This document shows, in pieces, positions 37,401-49,352 of a stretch of 64,000 bases of DNA. The stretch covers positions 372,001 through 436,000 of the forward strand of contig JBBPUQ010000004.1 in assembly GCA_038501195.1 (NCBI GenBank), read 5' to 3'. The notes below the pieces were generated by a model, which saw only the letters and a program-made list of their open reading frames with translations, searched no databases and was not told the origin of the DNA. A program made the position numbers and the translations under genes. Source of the stretch: Nemania diffusa. Lineage: Eukaryota > Ascomycota > Sordariomycetes > Xylariales > Xylariaceae. Positions within the stretch are counted from its first letter, which is position 1, and the number at the start of each line of letters is the position of its first letter.

Positions 37401-37695
37401 TGTCTTCTCTCGCCGCGGCCGTCACCGTTACCGCTTCGACGCATCCTGAGGGCCGTTCGATATGCGATACTACTCCCCGTGTACTGGTAAAGACGACTCG
37501 CCCCGTTTCCTCTCGTGCGTTCTCGCGCATTTCGATACCGACACGACACGACACGATTACACCTATCCTCGCTCCGACTGGCAGTCTCTGGCTCTGCGAG
37601 CCAACTGAGTGTGCACGTTTAGTATATAGAACTATAGGAGAAAGAAAATAAAAAGAGAGAGAGGGAGAGAGAGACAGCTCTTAACCGCACACACG
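31409..37695. other. 6.3-kb gene-poor intergenic region and RXT3 leader
   Basis: No ORF shows codon bias or motifs. Between 31.9 and 33.1 kb the DNA is AT-rich. Between 33.3 and 37.0 kb it is rich in GTACCTA/TAGGTAC palindromes, GTATGTATG steps and CGACGA tracts. A (CA)n microsatellite lies at 36963-36991. A tandem GCGCATA motif lies at about 35925-35945. The final roughly 700 bp are pyrimidine-rich and end in GAGAGAGAGGGAGAGAGAG just before the RXT3 start, which suggests a long leader. Confidence 0.5.
36963..36991. repeat. (CA)n microsatellite
   Basis: A dinucleotide run embedded in CACACTACACA-type low-complexity sequence in the upstream region of RXT3. Confidence 0.85.
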
Positions 37696-40600
37696 ATGGA
37701 CCCGAGAATGCCACCGCAGATTCCTTTCTCTCGTAACAATGCGGCGTCACCATCCTACACACGCTCGCCCTTTGCGCCAACGCCCGCCTCCTCGGCATCG
37801 ACGACGACTGTTTCTTCGGCATCGCCCTACCCTCCCCGTCCTGCTCCAGCTACGACGAGCCCTGTTCCCACATACGCCGAACACCATGCGCGACGACCCT
37901 CCGACACGAATCCCTTCTACGCCTCTCACGCCCAGTCGAGACCGCCTCCCCCTTACGCCACCGAGCCCACGTCTCATCCCGTCCATGCCCACGCGCGTCA
38001 CCCGAGCTCGTCATCTGTCAATAATGCACCCATTCATCGTGCCATGCCGCCGCCTTCGCCCCCCCAACAACCACACGCCCAACACCCGCCCCCCAGCAAC
38101 AGCAGCAGCAGCAGCAGCCTCCACCGCCGCACCAAATGGGGCCTTATGGCGGCCCACCTGCCCCCCGCCCACCTCCCGTGAATCTCGGCCACCCTAGTGC
38201 CTTTCCTTCGGGTCGAGAGCTGCCCGCGCTCAACTCCATAGCGAGAACTGCCAACGCCGGTGGGAGTATGTCCATCTCTTCCATGCTTGGCGGCCCTCCG
38301 CCTGCGCCCCGCGAGCCTACACCGGGCCATGCACCGCCCTATCCACCTCCCGCTACCACTTCTGCTGTCTCAGGTCCCGCATACGCTAGTTCCATGCACG
38401 CGTCACCACGGATGCAGAATGCTCCTGAATACAATTCGTTCCACCACCGCCGGCCACAAACGCCAGAGCCTGGTCGACCACCGTTTGATACGCGCGACCA
38501 CAGGGGAAGTGTCGCCGGGTCCCCCCCTCGGGGCATCTATGGCACGCCCGAAGTGCCTAGGTATGGCACGCCTCAAGCCTACCAACAGATACCCCCACCC
38601 ATGCCATCTGCTGATGACAATAGGAGGGAACCCGTGGGTCGTGTAAGCGTTGGCAGCGTCCCCTCTCGACCTAGTAGTCAGCCACGCTCGTACCATGGCA
38701 TGGCTCCGAGACCCACAGAGATGAGCCGCGGCCCGCCGCCCCCTCACGGCGACCCTATGTATGCGCCGCGTGAAGAAGGACGCCCGGGCGTTGTTGAATA
38801 CAACCCCGAGCGAGGACCACCACGTCCTATGCCCTACGAGGAACAGCATCGCCTAGCGGCCGAGCGAGAGTACAGAGAACATATGAACCGGGAGGCAGAA
38901 CTGAGAGAGAGAGAGCGCGAACGACGGGAAAGAGATCGATTGCATTTTGAAGAGCCACGGCAGTTCATGGTAGAAAGAGAGCGCATGGAAAGAGACCGCG
39001 AGAGGGAACGAGAGAGAGACCGCGAGATGGAGCTTCAACGAGTACAACGGGAACGGACGTCGTCAGATCCATCGCACCCACCTGGACAGCATCCTGGAGA
39101 GCATGGAGCTCAACCTACGTCTCGACAACCTCTGCCACATTATGGTCGGCCTGATCCTCGTGATCCACATGCCTGGCAGCAGCGACCTGGCTATGATCAG
39201 CCCCCGAGAGATGTGTACGGCCAACCATATGCGGGACATCGTCCGGGAGAGTTCCCTGCAACGACTGGACCTCCGTACGGCAGCCATCCTGCTTACGCGC
39301 ACCAACCGCCACCTGAGCGTTTTCCACCTACCAGTCAACCACTGCACCATGGAATATCCAACAGTCAGCCTGGCCCCCCACCGAGCCACCCATTTGAATC
39401 ACCAGATCGACTCCGGTTCGCACCGTTACATGCCCAACAACAGCAGCAGCGTGGAGGACCGCCAGGGGGCCGACCGGGTGAAGAGGGCCCGCCCCCTCCA
39501 TCGGTCGCCTATAACGGTGGCCCCGGTGCTCCTGTCTTTGAAGCTGGACGACCCCGACCTATAGACGACGGTCCTTCTCCTGCGGGACCACAGAGAGGAT
39601 TATTAGGAGTCCAGGAAATTAACCGCAAGGGACGTGTATCGCCGTTGCCACAGGCGGTCCAGGGAGCGCAACCCATGGCGCAAGGGCCAGCGGGGGAACC
39701 TGCGATCAAGAGCGAATTTGGCCGTATGTTTTCTGGCATAGGGATGGGTGTACGCGGTATTGGCGTCTCTAGCCCAGGACCGTCAGGCGCTCAAATACCG
39801 TTTTCGAACCCAAATCTTCGTCGTGAGGACGTTGAGCCTCCTCATCCAGAACCAGTCACTGAGGCTGCTCCCCCAAAGGCACGAAGGAAACGTGGGAAGC
39901 CCAAAGAGGAAGATGGCAAAGGTGACGAGGATAGCACCGGTCGAGTAACCCCCGTTGGCAGAGCGAAGCGCGCTAAAACACATGCTCATCATCATCATCA
40001 CCAGTTTGTCTAATCATTTCCCTACTGAAATATGCCGCGATTTACTAATTCAGTGGTTGTTAGTCACCACCACCATCACCACGCGCCCGAGCGGACATCC
40101 TCGCCACCACCAGGCGTGGGCGGCCCGCTCAAGAATCTGAAGTCAACAACTCCAATACCGTCACCTGCGAGCAGAGATTACGCTTTCGCGCACCACCATC
40201 CGCCGCCTCGGTCCAATCCCACCACTACAGCCAAGCCACCTCCTCCCGGCCCTACCATAATCCCGAAGCCAAAACAGGAAGTTTCATCGCAGCTGGTTCT
40301 CGACAGTGTCGCTGACCGCCCTCGCAAACATCTGGGCGATGTCGTGTACAGTGTCATGCTGAAGCCGGCCAAGTTGGAATCTTCACATAACAAGTTTGGA
40401 TACTCAACTACACCCCGGCCTCTGCCTATGGACATGATCAAAGATAACGAGAATTCGTCTCTCACGGTCAAGATTCCGCGTATCCACTTGACTCCGTCGG
40501 CCCGGGAAGAGATCACCGCTCGTCGAGCGTTGTGGGGTACGGAGGTCTACACGGACGACTCGGACGTGGTGGCCGCATGCATTCATGCGGGTTGGATCCG

Positions 40601-41300
40601 TGGGGAATGGTCGAGCGACGTGGACGTAGATTTGCTTGAGCTTCAGAAACCAACATCCAAATCAAAGCAGCGCATCTTACCGGCCGAGCAGCATTTGGAG
40701 GTACTTAATTCAGTACCGGCATCGGGACCGATTCACGTACCTGCGGATCGCGACCTACATGTGACGCTGCTCATTCTCCCACCGCTAGAGAAGTACGGCA
40801 GCTCTACGCGTTACGGCATACAGAGCCGCGAGTTCGGCGGGACTTATAATGGACGAAAATCAATGCACGACGGCCTGAGCTTCATGATTCTAAGCGTGCG
40901 TTGGGTGGACGGCGCAGCACCGCAGAGCCGGCTACGTGGCAAAGTTCGCAGAGAACGGATTCGCAAAGCCATGAGCGAGGTAAACCGCAGCCAGGTCGTG
41001 GACTTGGGAGAGAAAGAAGTGCCTAGCAGAGCAACGACAAGAGACCAAGTCGCGACGAAAGACGGCCAACCTCGGCGCCGCAACGGAGAGGGCAACAAGG
41101 AGAACCACCCGGTGAATGGCCCGATACTTAGCCCTGCGACCGAGACATTAGCGTCAGTTGACAAGAGCCCCGAGACAAACGGCGAGGGGGCCGTAGGGAG
41201 AGGCGGCCAGGGCGAGGGTAACAGACGGAGAACGGAAGAGCGACTCTCGTTGGAACCGGGCGAGAGGATAGAACGAGGGCAAGTCGGACCGTCTGTTTAA
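37696..41300 (+). CDS. rxt3: Rxt3-like subunit of the Rpd3 histone deacetylase complex, with a one-base frame break
   Basis: The ATG is at 37696. The first frame is open to about 38094 and then continues one frame over from a C6 run (38089-38094) to 40003. A 60-bp intron (40004-40063, GTTTGT donor, TTAG acceptor) leads into 40064-41300. One extra C would give a single 1181-residue protein. The long N-terminal region is Pro/Gln/Ser-rich, with a highly charged REREREERRERDR segment near 38890-39060 and poly-His around the intron. The C-terminal Rxt3 domain is clear: KHLGDVVYSVMLKPAKLE, HNKFGYSTTPRPLP, REEITARRALWGTEVYTDDS and AACIHAGWIRGEW. Rxt3 belongs to the large Rpd3 co-repressor complex in the nucleus. 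A weak alternative to the base error is an 80-bp intron 38017-38096, but it has a poor GTCAAT donor and no branch point. Confidence 0.88.
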
Positions 41301-41968
41301 ATACGATACATGGTTTGCGTTGCGCATTGTGGTCGGCGAGGACGGTGTTTTGGCTTTTTTTCTGTACAGCACTATGTAACGAATGAGGTGCTATGGCTCG
41401 GATAGACAAAGACGGTTGCACCAATGCTGGGTTTTCGCCACCCATTAACGTACGCTTCGGTTTGATTCACAATGATACCTCAATACCAGCTGTAGTAGCT
41501 TTCACAATTCGAAGCAGCACGGCGTGGGATCGCGTTGTATACATTGTCTTATCTCTTGTTTGCTGTTGCTATTTCGTTGCCGGCGTGAAGATTGGCTAGC
41601 ATATGAGGTTCCTAGCCGTCGATGGCGACGTGTAGTAGATATAATATACATAATCAAATATGGACTTAGAATGTAGATGTAGGTGAGCCGTCCTGAACTG
41701 GCTAAAATTATTTTTAATAGTACACCTATTTAGCCCATGTTATACAATATAATCTGTAGCAAGCCGTAGGTAGGTAGGTAGGTAGGCATTGAATCAATAC
41801 AGAAGCTTCACCCAGAAACCATCCCGTCCTCGCTCACCCTTAAACTTTATCACGCCGTAACCTCTATTCATACCTATCATGCCGTCCAACGCCCAAAAAA
41901 TCCACGAGAGCATCTCTGTCTCCCCTCCCCCGCCACCGCCCACGAAAAGCCGTCACACCAAGCCCCCG
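41301..41968. other. Convergent intergenic region
   Basis: 3' regions of RXT3 and the SDH assembly factor gene. It contains a (GTAG)n run at about 41767-41787. No supported gene. Confidence 0.4.
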
Positions 41969-42412
41969 CTAGAAATCCGTCACCCGCCCATTATAGCTAT
42001 AATCGCCCCCGGCGCCCCAGCGCAGCGGCTCGTTCTTGGGCCCGCCGACCTCGCCCGTGCGCGGGTTCACGTCGCCCTCGAACTCGGGGGGCGCGCCCCT
42101 GCGCAGCGGCGCCGGCGGCTTCTCCCCTTCTCCTGCTGCTGTTGTTGCCGCCGCCGCTCCTTCGCCGCCTGGTGCTGCTGCTGTCGCGGCGGCGGGTTCT
42201 GGGTCTGGGGAGGAGGTCGCGGTGAACCCGGCTTGCGTGTTCGCTGTGCGCTGTAGGCGCTCGAACTCGGCTTGGTCGGAGGCTGGGAGGCGCGGGGGGG
42301 AGGGGCCGGGGTTGAAGGTTGAGGAGGGGCGCGTGCGAGGGGCGCGGAGGGTGGTGAGTGAGGGGCGGAGGGGGCGTAGTGGGCGTATTATTCGTGTTAG
42401 GCGGGTGGACAT
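41969..42412 (-). CDS. sdh8: Succinate dehydrogenase assembly factor 4 (SDHAF4/Sdh8), mitochondrial
   Basis: Single exon, 147 residues. The Arg/Leu/Thr-rich N-terminus (MSTRLTRIIRPLRPLRPSLT) is a typical mitochondrial presequence. The middle is Ala/Pro-rich and disordered. The C-terminus carries the DUF1674 signature: PPEFEGDVNPRTGEVGGP, then NEPLRWGAGGDYSYNGRVTDF-type residues up to the stop, with the DY-x-GRVTDF end that defines the family. The factor binds flavinated Sdh1 in the matrix, limits autoxidation and promotes assembly with Sdh2. The gene is much more GC-rich than its flanks. Fungal homologues are of similar length. Confidence 0.93.
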   Translation of the reverse strand: MSTRLTRIIRPLRPLRPSLTTLRAPRTRPSSTFNPGPSPPRLPASDQAEFERLQRTANTQAGFTATSSPDPEPAAATAAAPGGEGAAAATTAAGEGEKPPAPLRRGAPPEFEGDVNPRTGEVGGPKNEPLRWGAGGDYSYNGRVTDF

Positions 42413-44464
42413 TTTGGGTGTTTGGTTTATTGTTTGTTGGCGTTGGCTGGGTTTGAGAGGGGATAGTGGAATAGTTGGTATTGGCTTTGATGGGAGAAAG
42501 TTAGGTGGGTGGGTGTTCGAGTGGTGTTAGTATGGATGAGATGCTAGGGATCCTGAGGTAGAATGGATGGAAAACTAGTGTGTACGTCGGTTTAGATATT
42601 ATTCTATGTTGAGACAGGAATCGATATGGCAGTCATGTCGTGGTGGGTATAAGTGTGTAAGTATTGTAATAGAAATAATGAGGTAACACTAGGAATGTCA
42701 AGGATGAGTAATCGTCCAGGAAATAATCCGGGGAGTCGATCCGGCTAGTCCCGCAAAGAGGGTCTATATAGGTACCTAGGTACCTATGAGATACGAATTT
42801 TATAGCCTGATACCTTATAATTGCATAAAATTGAAACCCATTTATTAGGTATGAAACGGATTCTAGGTACCTAATTATAGGATTATCTATTTAAGCGACT
42901 ACTTAAGAAGTCGCTCGAATAACAAAACGCGCCCCGATCTTGTTTCTGATCACATTTAAGTCTAATGTTGCGTCGGAAACTAGGAGAGGTGCCCTTTATC
43001 TGCTCAATCTGAAAAATGACTCCTACAGTGGCACATCTGCGCATTGCATCTTTAATGACTACAGTTCTACGAACACAATCACACGCCTAATGATGCACGT
43101 TAACTTTAAGCTACGTATGAAGATACGCAGCTTACATATGCCAATTTATCATCATCCGCACTTCGTCACCTTCAACCCAAAATCAACCACCACTGCCCCT
43201 ACTCCCGCCCGCGGTCGCTATCATACCTCATGAGTATTACAATTTATCGTTGCCGACTACTGCTCTAGGTAGGTGTCGAGCTGACTGGACCCTGACGAGC
43301 TAGTTTTTGTCATCATGGCTCGAGGACGGCGAATGTAACCAGTTTTACTCAGCCATGTTATTCCATAGCCCTGTAAGTGTATTGTAGCAGCGGGGTCGGA
43401 TCAGGTTGTAAATGGCGGCCTTGGTAATGCTGCGCGGCGAGAGAGAGCTGTCTCAGGGCGCTCCCTTTAGCAATAATGTGTTGCAACATGAGGATTTGAG
43501 GGCGACGGGTCGGTCGGGATGGATGGGGTGCCTACCACTTGTATGAATACTCCTGGAGCAGCGTATAGATCCTACCCATAGCCTTCAGGTTGTCCTCGTA
43601 TTTGATCCTGTTATAGTAAAACGAGGCGGGAGTACCGCCCTACAAGGAAAAAGCAAAGTTCAATATCGAACCTTGAGGGCATACCTACTACATTACGCCT
43701 ATCTCGAGCGAAAGTTTAAAATTAGGCACGTATACATATATAGAGATCTTCTCATTTTCCCTTCTTAGAATCACCCACCAAGCCGGCGATCACATAAAAA
43801 GACACCCCCTCAGAGATCTTTTCATTTTCTCGCCCGGTCCACCTCGCCTCCAGACAGCTGCCTCCAGATCTACGAAGGCCAAGCATCCGTTATTGCCTAT
43901 TGTATTATACTTTACATAGGCGCAGCGTTTGCATTCCTCTCTTTCCTTTTAAGAAAATTGGGAAAATTCAACATAAGACTATATGCCATTCCTTTGATCA
44001 CATTCATATTTATATTGGTCGAACTCTATATTGCACTATTATACCCACCTCAGCGCGCACCTGGTTATGTTTGGGATGACTGGCAAGTTTAACGGAAATA
44101 ATACTACTGAAGTGGGCAATAACCATACCAAGTCTAATTCACCAATCTATTGTTGTACTATTACCGAAATAGCCTTACGAGACTTCGAAGCGTCTAGACC
44201 CAATATGATGGGTAGAATAAGTTATTCGGCCTGTTTACTATGCTGCTGTGTGACATCAACTGTGGCGCAGCACCATCTCGCAAAGGAGAGTGATTGGGCG
44301 CGGATCAGCCATAATGTAAAAAGCCGTCAACTAGTCTACGTACTCGTACACTCAGATGAGCTGCCTCGGAGCCTCACGCCTCTCATTCGCTTTCCTCTCT
44401 GATATTAGGTTGAACTTTACGAGCCTCAGACCCAGCTGCCATCGCTAGAGTTAGACGATAACAC
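42413..44464. other. Intergenic region with an exon-like segment
   Basis: Mostly AT-rich, with GTACCTAGGTACC palindromes near 42770-42790. The only coding-like piece is the minus-strand 43532-43639 segment listed separately. A related motif (AGAGATCTTYTCATTTTC) occurs twice, at about 43742 and 43812. Confidence 0.45.
43532..43639 (-). pseudogene. Isolated exon-like segment, product unknown
   Basis: On the minus strand a TTGTAG acceptor-like site is followed by 35 codons ending in TAG. They read GGTPASFYYNRIKYEDNLKA and then a helix MGRIYTLLQEYSYKW. Amino-acid composition and C/G-ending codons look like genuine protein, unlike the surroundings. Upstream there is a GTATGC donor candidate near 43680. 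Farther upstream is another short protein-like stretch (VIAGLVGDSKKGK near 43770-43815) that ends in a stop. This may be the last exon of a small gene or of a decayed one. I cannot identify it. Confidence 0.3.
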
Positions 44465-47400
44465 ATGATGGCGTCGTCCAATAATGCCCAACCACAAGGT
44501 TTCGCCCAAAGCAATCCAACGCGATCAAGACCATCCGTCCAGCTCCACTGCGTCCACGATTCGAGCGAAGACAAAAACAGACCTAGAAGCAAGACGGAGT
44601 TGATTGACATCTTTGCCATACATGGCCTAGACACAAAGTCGCCGGAAACATGGACCTGGAAGGACAACCCTCAGGATCCCCAAGAGCGTGGAGTTAACTG
44701 GCTAGCCGACAAACACATGCTTCCAAGCAGGGTTGGTCCGTCCCGTATCTTCACGTGCGACTGGCCAGCGCAACTATTCGAATCGCGGGAATTTGCTGAG
44801 CACACTTTTGAAGAGCTTGCTAGACTTCTACTCGAAGGCATCCTACATCATCATGAAGCACAACGACCGATTCTCTTCATTGCTTCGTGTCTCGGGGGCA
44901 TCATCCTCATAAAGGCGCTCACCATGGCCAATGGTCAGTATTTTCCCATCAAATTAGATACTCGCGCCATCGTCTTTCTCTCTACGCCGTTTCGGGGCAC
45001 TGCGTTCCACGAAGTAGCTAAATGGGCGGAGCCCGGTCTAAGAGCCTGGGCAAAAAGCCAGGACTCCCGAGTTAGCGGGTGGCTCGAGTTTACGAAGAAG
45101 TCGGTTCCCGAAATTAGCGATCTCAGACGCAAATTCACTCAGATCCTCAGAGAACAACAATACGAAGTAACCACCTCTTATGAAATGGGTTACACCGATC
45201 TGCGTCGCAAGGTCCCTAGCTTGTCATTCCTTTTCCCCCCAGATAAGAGAATAGTGTGGCACAACCGTCCTAGTCCCTACTTCTATGGCTAATCAATGTT
45301 TTCAGCTCGTCGACAGCGAGTCGGGGACTCTAGAATGGGACGAATCCCCACTCCCACTTGATCGGATTCACGTGCAGATGAATAAGTTCTCCAACCCTGG
45401 ACACCCACACTACCAACAGATTGCTGGCCGCATTGAACGATACATTGAAAAACTTCGAAAGGGGACACCTCTCCAAAGAGCCGATGATTGCATACTTAAA
45501 CTTTATGCTAGAGAGAAACTCAAGATTGTACGGCTCTCTGGTGATCAATTGGACATGGACCAATGTTACATCAACCTAGCTATTGTAAAGCAGTGGGAAG
45601 ATGCCCCATCTCAGACTTCGCCATTCTCGCTCTCCAGCCGGCTAAGCATTGAGGCAACCCACGAAGATCTCTTAGTCGAGCTTTCGGCACTCTTCAACTC
45701 ACGCGGAAACTCACACACCCTCGCAAAGGAGCCGAGAAGGATACTAATTCGCGGTCGTGCCGGAGTCGGAAAGACTACGCTGTGTAAGAAGATCGTCCAT
45801 AACTTCATCTACGAAAAGATGTGGGGAAACCTATTTACCCGCGTATTGTGGGTGCCCTTGCGAGAACTGAAAGCAAAAAAACGATCTTGGGATAACCTTG
45901 GCAAAATGTTTCATCATATTTATTTCGCCAAGGAACCTGAAGGTGAAACATTTGCCAAGACATTATGGTGTTCAGTTGAGAAGACACACTACTGCTATTC
46001 ACTGTTTATCCTCGATGGCCTGGATGAAGTATCTGAGCTGTTGGATTCAGAACATCTGGCATCCAGTCTTCTGGTGAAACTTTTAAACTGTCCCAATGTC
46101 ATAATTACAACCCGACCCCATGCCCGGCTTCCCATTGCCTTTAAAAAGCCCTATCGAGAATTAGAGGTGATTGGATTCAACCCAGACCAAGTCCACAATT
46201 ATGTCCAAAAGGTTCAAAATCCAGAAAAAAATGCTGAGGAGATCGAGTCGTTTCTTGAAAATCACCGGCTTGTTAAAAGTCTTGTTCGGATCCCGATTCT
46301 GCTAGATGCTCTATGCCTCATATGGGACGAAAACTTTGAAAACAGTTCTACTGCAGAGACTATGACGGCTATTTTTGACGCTATTGTGAAACGCCTATGG
46401 AAGAAGAAGGACGTTATACGGCTTGGCAAGATTGCAGAAGGAGCTTCTCATGTTGCTCACGATTCAGAGATAGAGGAGAGAACGGAGGATGAAAGGAAAA
46501 TTCTTGAATGTTTGGCGTTTAATGGAATGTGCAACAACGTAGTGGAGTTTCAGTCAGAGCATCGGAACCACATACGCAAGCTGGTCAAACCTAATACGGG
46601 GGGCCGCGTGCTTGATGAGATACTCGGGGATCTCTCGTTTTTACGATCTTCAGACCCCTCAGCAAGCATACACCAGCGAAGTTATCACTTCTTGCACCTC
46701 ACCTTTCAGGAGTTCTTTGCGGCGAAATACTTCGCACGACAGTGGAAAGCCAGAAAGGGACTAGAATTTCAGGATTTCAGGACCAGGGAGCTGTTAAGGG
46801 TTAAGCCGGAGGCTTTCCTGGCGCAGGAAAAGTATACTGGACGCTACGATATTGTATGGCGCTTCGTTGCTGGTCTGCTTCAGCCTGGCGAAGTAAAAGA
46901 CGACAACGTGCAAGATGATGAAGTGCGGGACGACAGCGTCGGGGACTTCTTTGAGGCAATTGGGCGGAACCCTATCGATCTTGTAGGGCCTGTACACCAG
47001 CGGCTGATTATGCGTTGCTTGAGCGAGGCCAATACTTGGAAAGGAATGCTACGATCGGAACTAGAATCTAGGTTATCTCAATGGTTGCCCTTGCACTGCG
47101 ACCTAGAAATAGGCACCAAGGAGACATTGGGTGAGGCACTCATAGCATCCGAATCGGAGTTTCCGGACAGCGTCCTACTTAGTGTCTTGAAAAATAGTAC
47201 TGGCCGCCGGAAAAAATATATTATAGAGTCCCTCTATCACTCTAATAGACCCCTTTCTGAACCGGTTGTCGCAGCGCTCGTGGGAGTATTAAAAGAGGGA
47301 GACAATGGTGGTCAAGAATATTGCAGCAGCGTGTTCTTTGCCCTGGAAACGCAATCCGACTTATCAGAGGCGAATATTTCAGTACTCGTAAGGATATTGG

Positions 47401-49352
47401 AAGACCAAGACAGTTTTAGCCAATGCTCCTGGGCGATCAAGCTGTTGAGAAAGCAATCGAACTTATCACAGGCGACCATTGCAGCACTTGCAAGACTAAT
47501 CGCTACCGAGCAAAACGACAAACGTGCTCGAAGAAAAAGTAAACGTACTCGAAGAGACAATGAACGTGCTCGAAGAAGAAGAGAGCGTGCTCGAAGAAGA
47601 AGAGAGTGTGCTCGAAAACTCGCGGCCAGAAGACTAGCCAAACAACGGGAAGACGCGGCCAGAAGCCTAGTCGGACAACGAAAATACGCGGATGCGGCTA
47701 TTATAGCACTTGTCGACATAGAAAAAAAGAAACTGCAGGGACGATCCACCACGGCGGAAACCGATGCGGGCTCATCAGAGCCCGTCGTCATGGAACTGTT
47801 TGCGGGAAACCCCACCGAATCTTCCATCAATCTTATGGCGACTGTGGCCATACAAAACCAACAGAAGTTGTCTGGAGCAGGCATCGCAGCATGCGTGTGG
47901 CTAATTGAAAACGCTCACGCTATTCAGTATGACGTGCTCACACACATGCGGGGCAACATTCACGGCAACGAATTCAACGAATTAGCCGCAAATGTTTTTA
48001 CATCCCTCGTTAGGGTAATCGAAAACGAACGCGGACACTACTCCAAGACATGCATAGACAATGCAGTTGATATTCTAGGGGATGAATGGAGTATACCGGC
48101 GGATGCTGCTAAACCACTTTTTAAGCTAATAGAAAACAAACACCTGTGCAAAAGTACGGATACTCAATTAGCTGCGATCGGAGCCATAGGCAGTCATCAA
48201 GAAAGCTTGCCAGAAACAGTGGTTACAGCACTCCTTGAGCTAATTGAAGACGAACATGCCGCCCAAAACATTCATTTTGCAGTGATCGAGTCCCTAAACA
48301 GGAAAAAGAACTTACCCGAGACAGCTATTAAAGCACTCGTTAGGCTAATCGAAAACGAATCCGGCCATAAGTATATTCGAGATGCCGTAGCCAGTATTCT
48401 AGGAGAGCAAAGCAACATGCCAGAAACAGCTGTTACAGCACTCGTTAGGATATTCAAAAACGAACATAAAAGCCATGATACTCGATTTTGCGCGATCCAG
48501 GCCCTAGAGGGACAAAGAAAATTGCAAGACGACATAATTACCACACTCGTCAAGCTACACGAAGATGAAAGCGAGCACATATGGATTCGGAGGGCCGCAA
48601 TCGGAGTTATAGCACGTCAAACAGTAGCAATATCAGAGGAAGTCATTGCAGTACTCGTCAAGCTAATCAAAAATGACCGAGCGAATATAGATACAGATAC
48701 CAGGCTCAGTACTTTAAAAAAGCAAACAGCATTATCAGAGGAGGTCATTACATTACTCATCGAGCTAATTGAGAATGAACACGAGGACAAATTTATTCAA
48801 GGCAAAGCGGTTGCGATCCTCCTTAATCAGACAAAGTTATCCACAGCAGCTAGCGCGGCACTCTTGGGGGTAATCAAAAACACAATGAAATACGAATATC
48901 CGATTCGACTTCAAGCAGCCTTCGCCCTCGCAAAGCAAACAAGCCTACCAAAAGAGACCATTCATGCTCTCGTAAAACCTCATCAACTCGAAGATGACCG
49001 AAATGAGACCGCTAAAGTCATAAGATCGTTGTCAAACCTGTCGGATATAACCATTAGAGCTATGGAGTTAGCCATAGATTCCGGAAGCACAAGCGAGGGC
49101 CTTGATCTTCTGAAATTCTTGTATGGGAGCTTCCTTCATCGTGGCTTTAGAGAGCAATTTTCACTGTATATTGAGGACGGCAACTTAGTTATCTACCTAC
49201 CAAATGGTTTCCGCGTAAAGATCAAGGTCCCCCCCGGCCAAGTGTTAGCCGCAATCAATGAGGGCCGGCAACTTTTTGTACCACTTGTACCAGCGTATTC
49301 AAACCTATGGCCTAATTATGGAACGTCTCCTCAAATTCTTCCTAGTGTCTGA
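44465..49352 (+). CDS. NOD-like receptor: alpha/beta-hydrolase-like domain, NACHT, HEAT-like repeats
   Basis: Two exons, 44465-45253 and 45306-49352, are separated by a 52-bp intron (GTGTGG donor, GGCTAATC branch-like, TTTTCAG acceptor). They give 1611 residues. Residues 1-263 resemble the DUF676/SesB-type alpha/beta hydrolase of fungal NLRs (IDIFAIHGLDTKSPETWTW, FTCDWPAQLF), but the nucleophile elbow is ASCLGG with Cys142. The NACHT domain follows: P-loop GRAGVGKTTL at about 413, Walker B LFILDGLDEV at about 496, NVIITTRPHARL, and FLHLTFQEFFAAKYFARQ. From about residue 925 to 1500 there are degenerate HEAT-like repeats (LPETAVTALVRLIENE-type). They are interrupted by an Arg-rich 21-bp tandem repeat. 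Fungal NLRs mediate heterokaryon incompatibility and non-self recognition. Here the effector would be the N-terminal domain and the sensor the repeats, by family inference. Confidence 0.9.
47523..47627 (+). repeat. Five 21-bp tandem repeats inside the NLR gene
   Basis: Units at 47523, 47544, 47565, 47586 and 47607 share CGTGCTCGAAGAAGAAGAGA-like sequence. Units 3 and 4 are identical. In frame they encode RARRKSK, RTRRDNE, RARRRRE, RARRRRE and CARKLAA, a highly basic expansion within one HEAT-like repeat. Confidence 0.9.
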
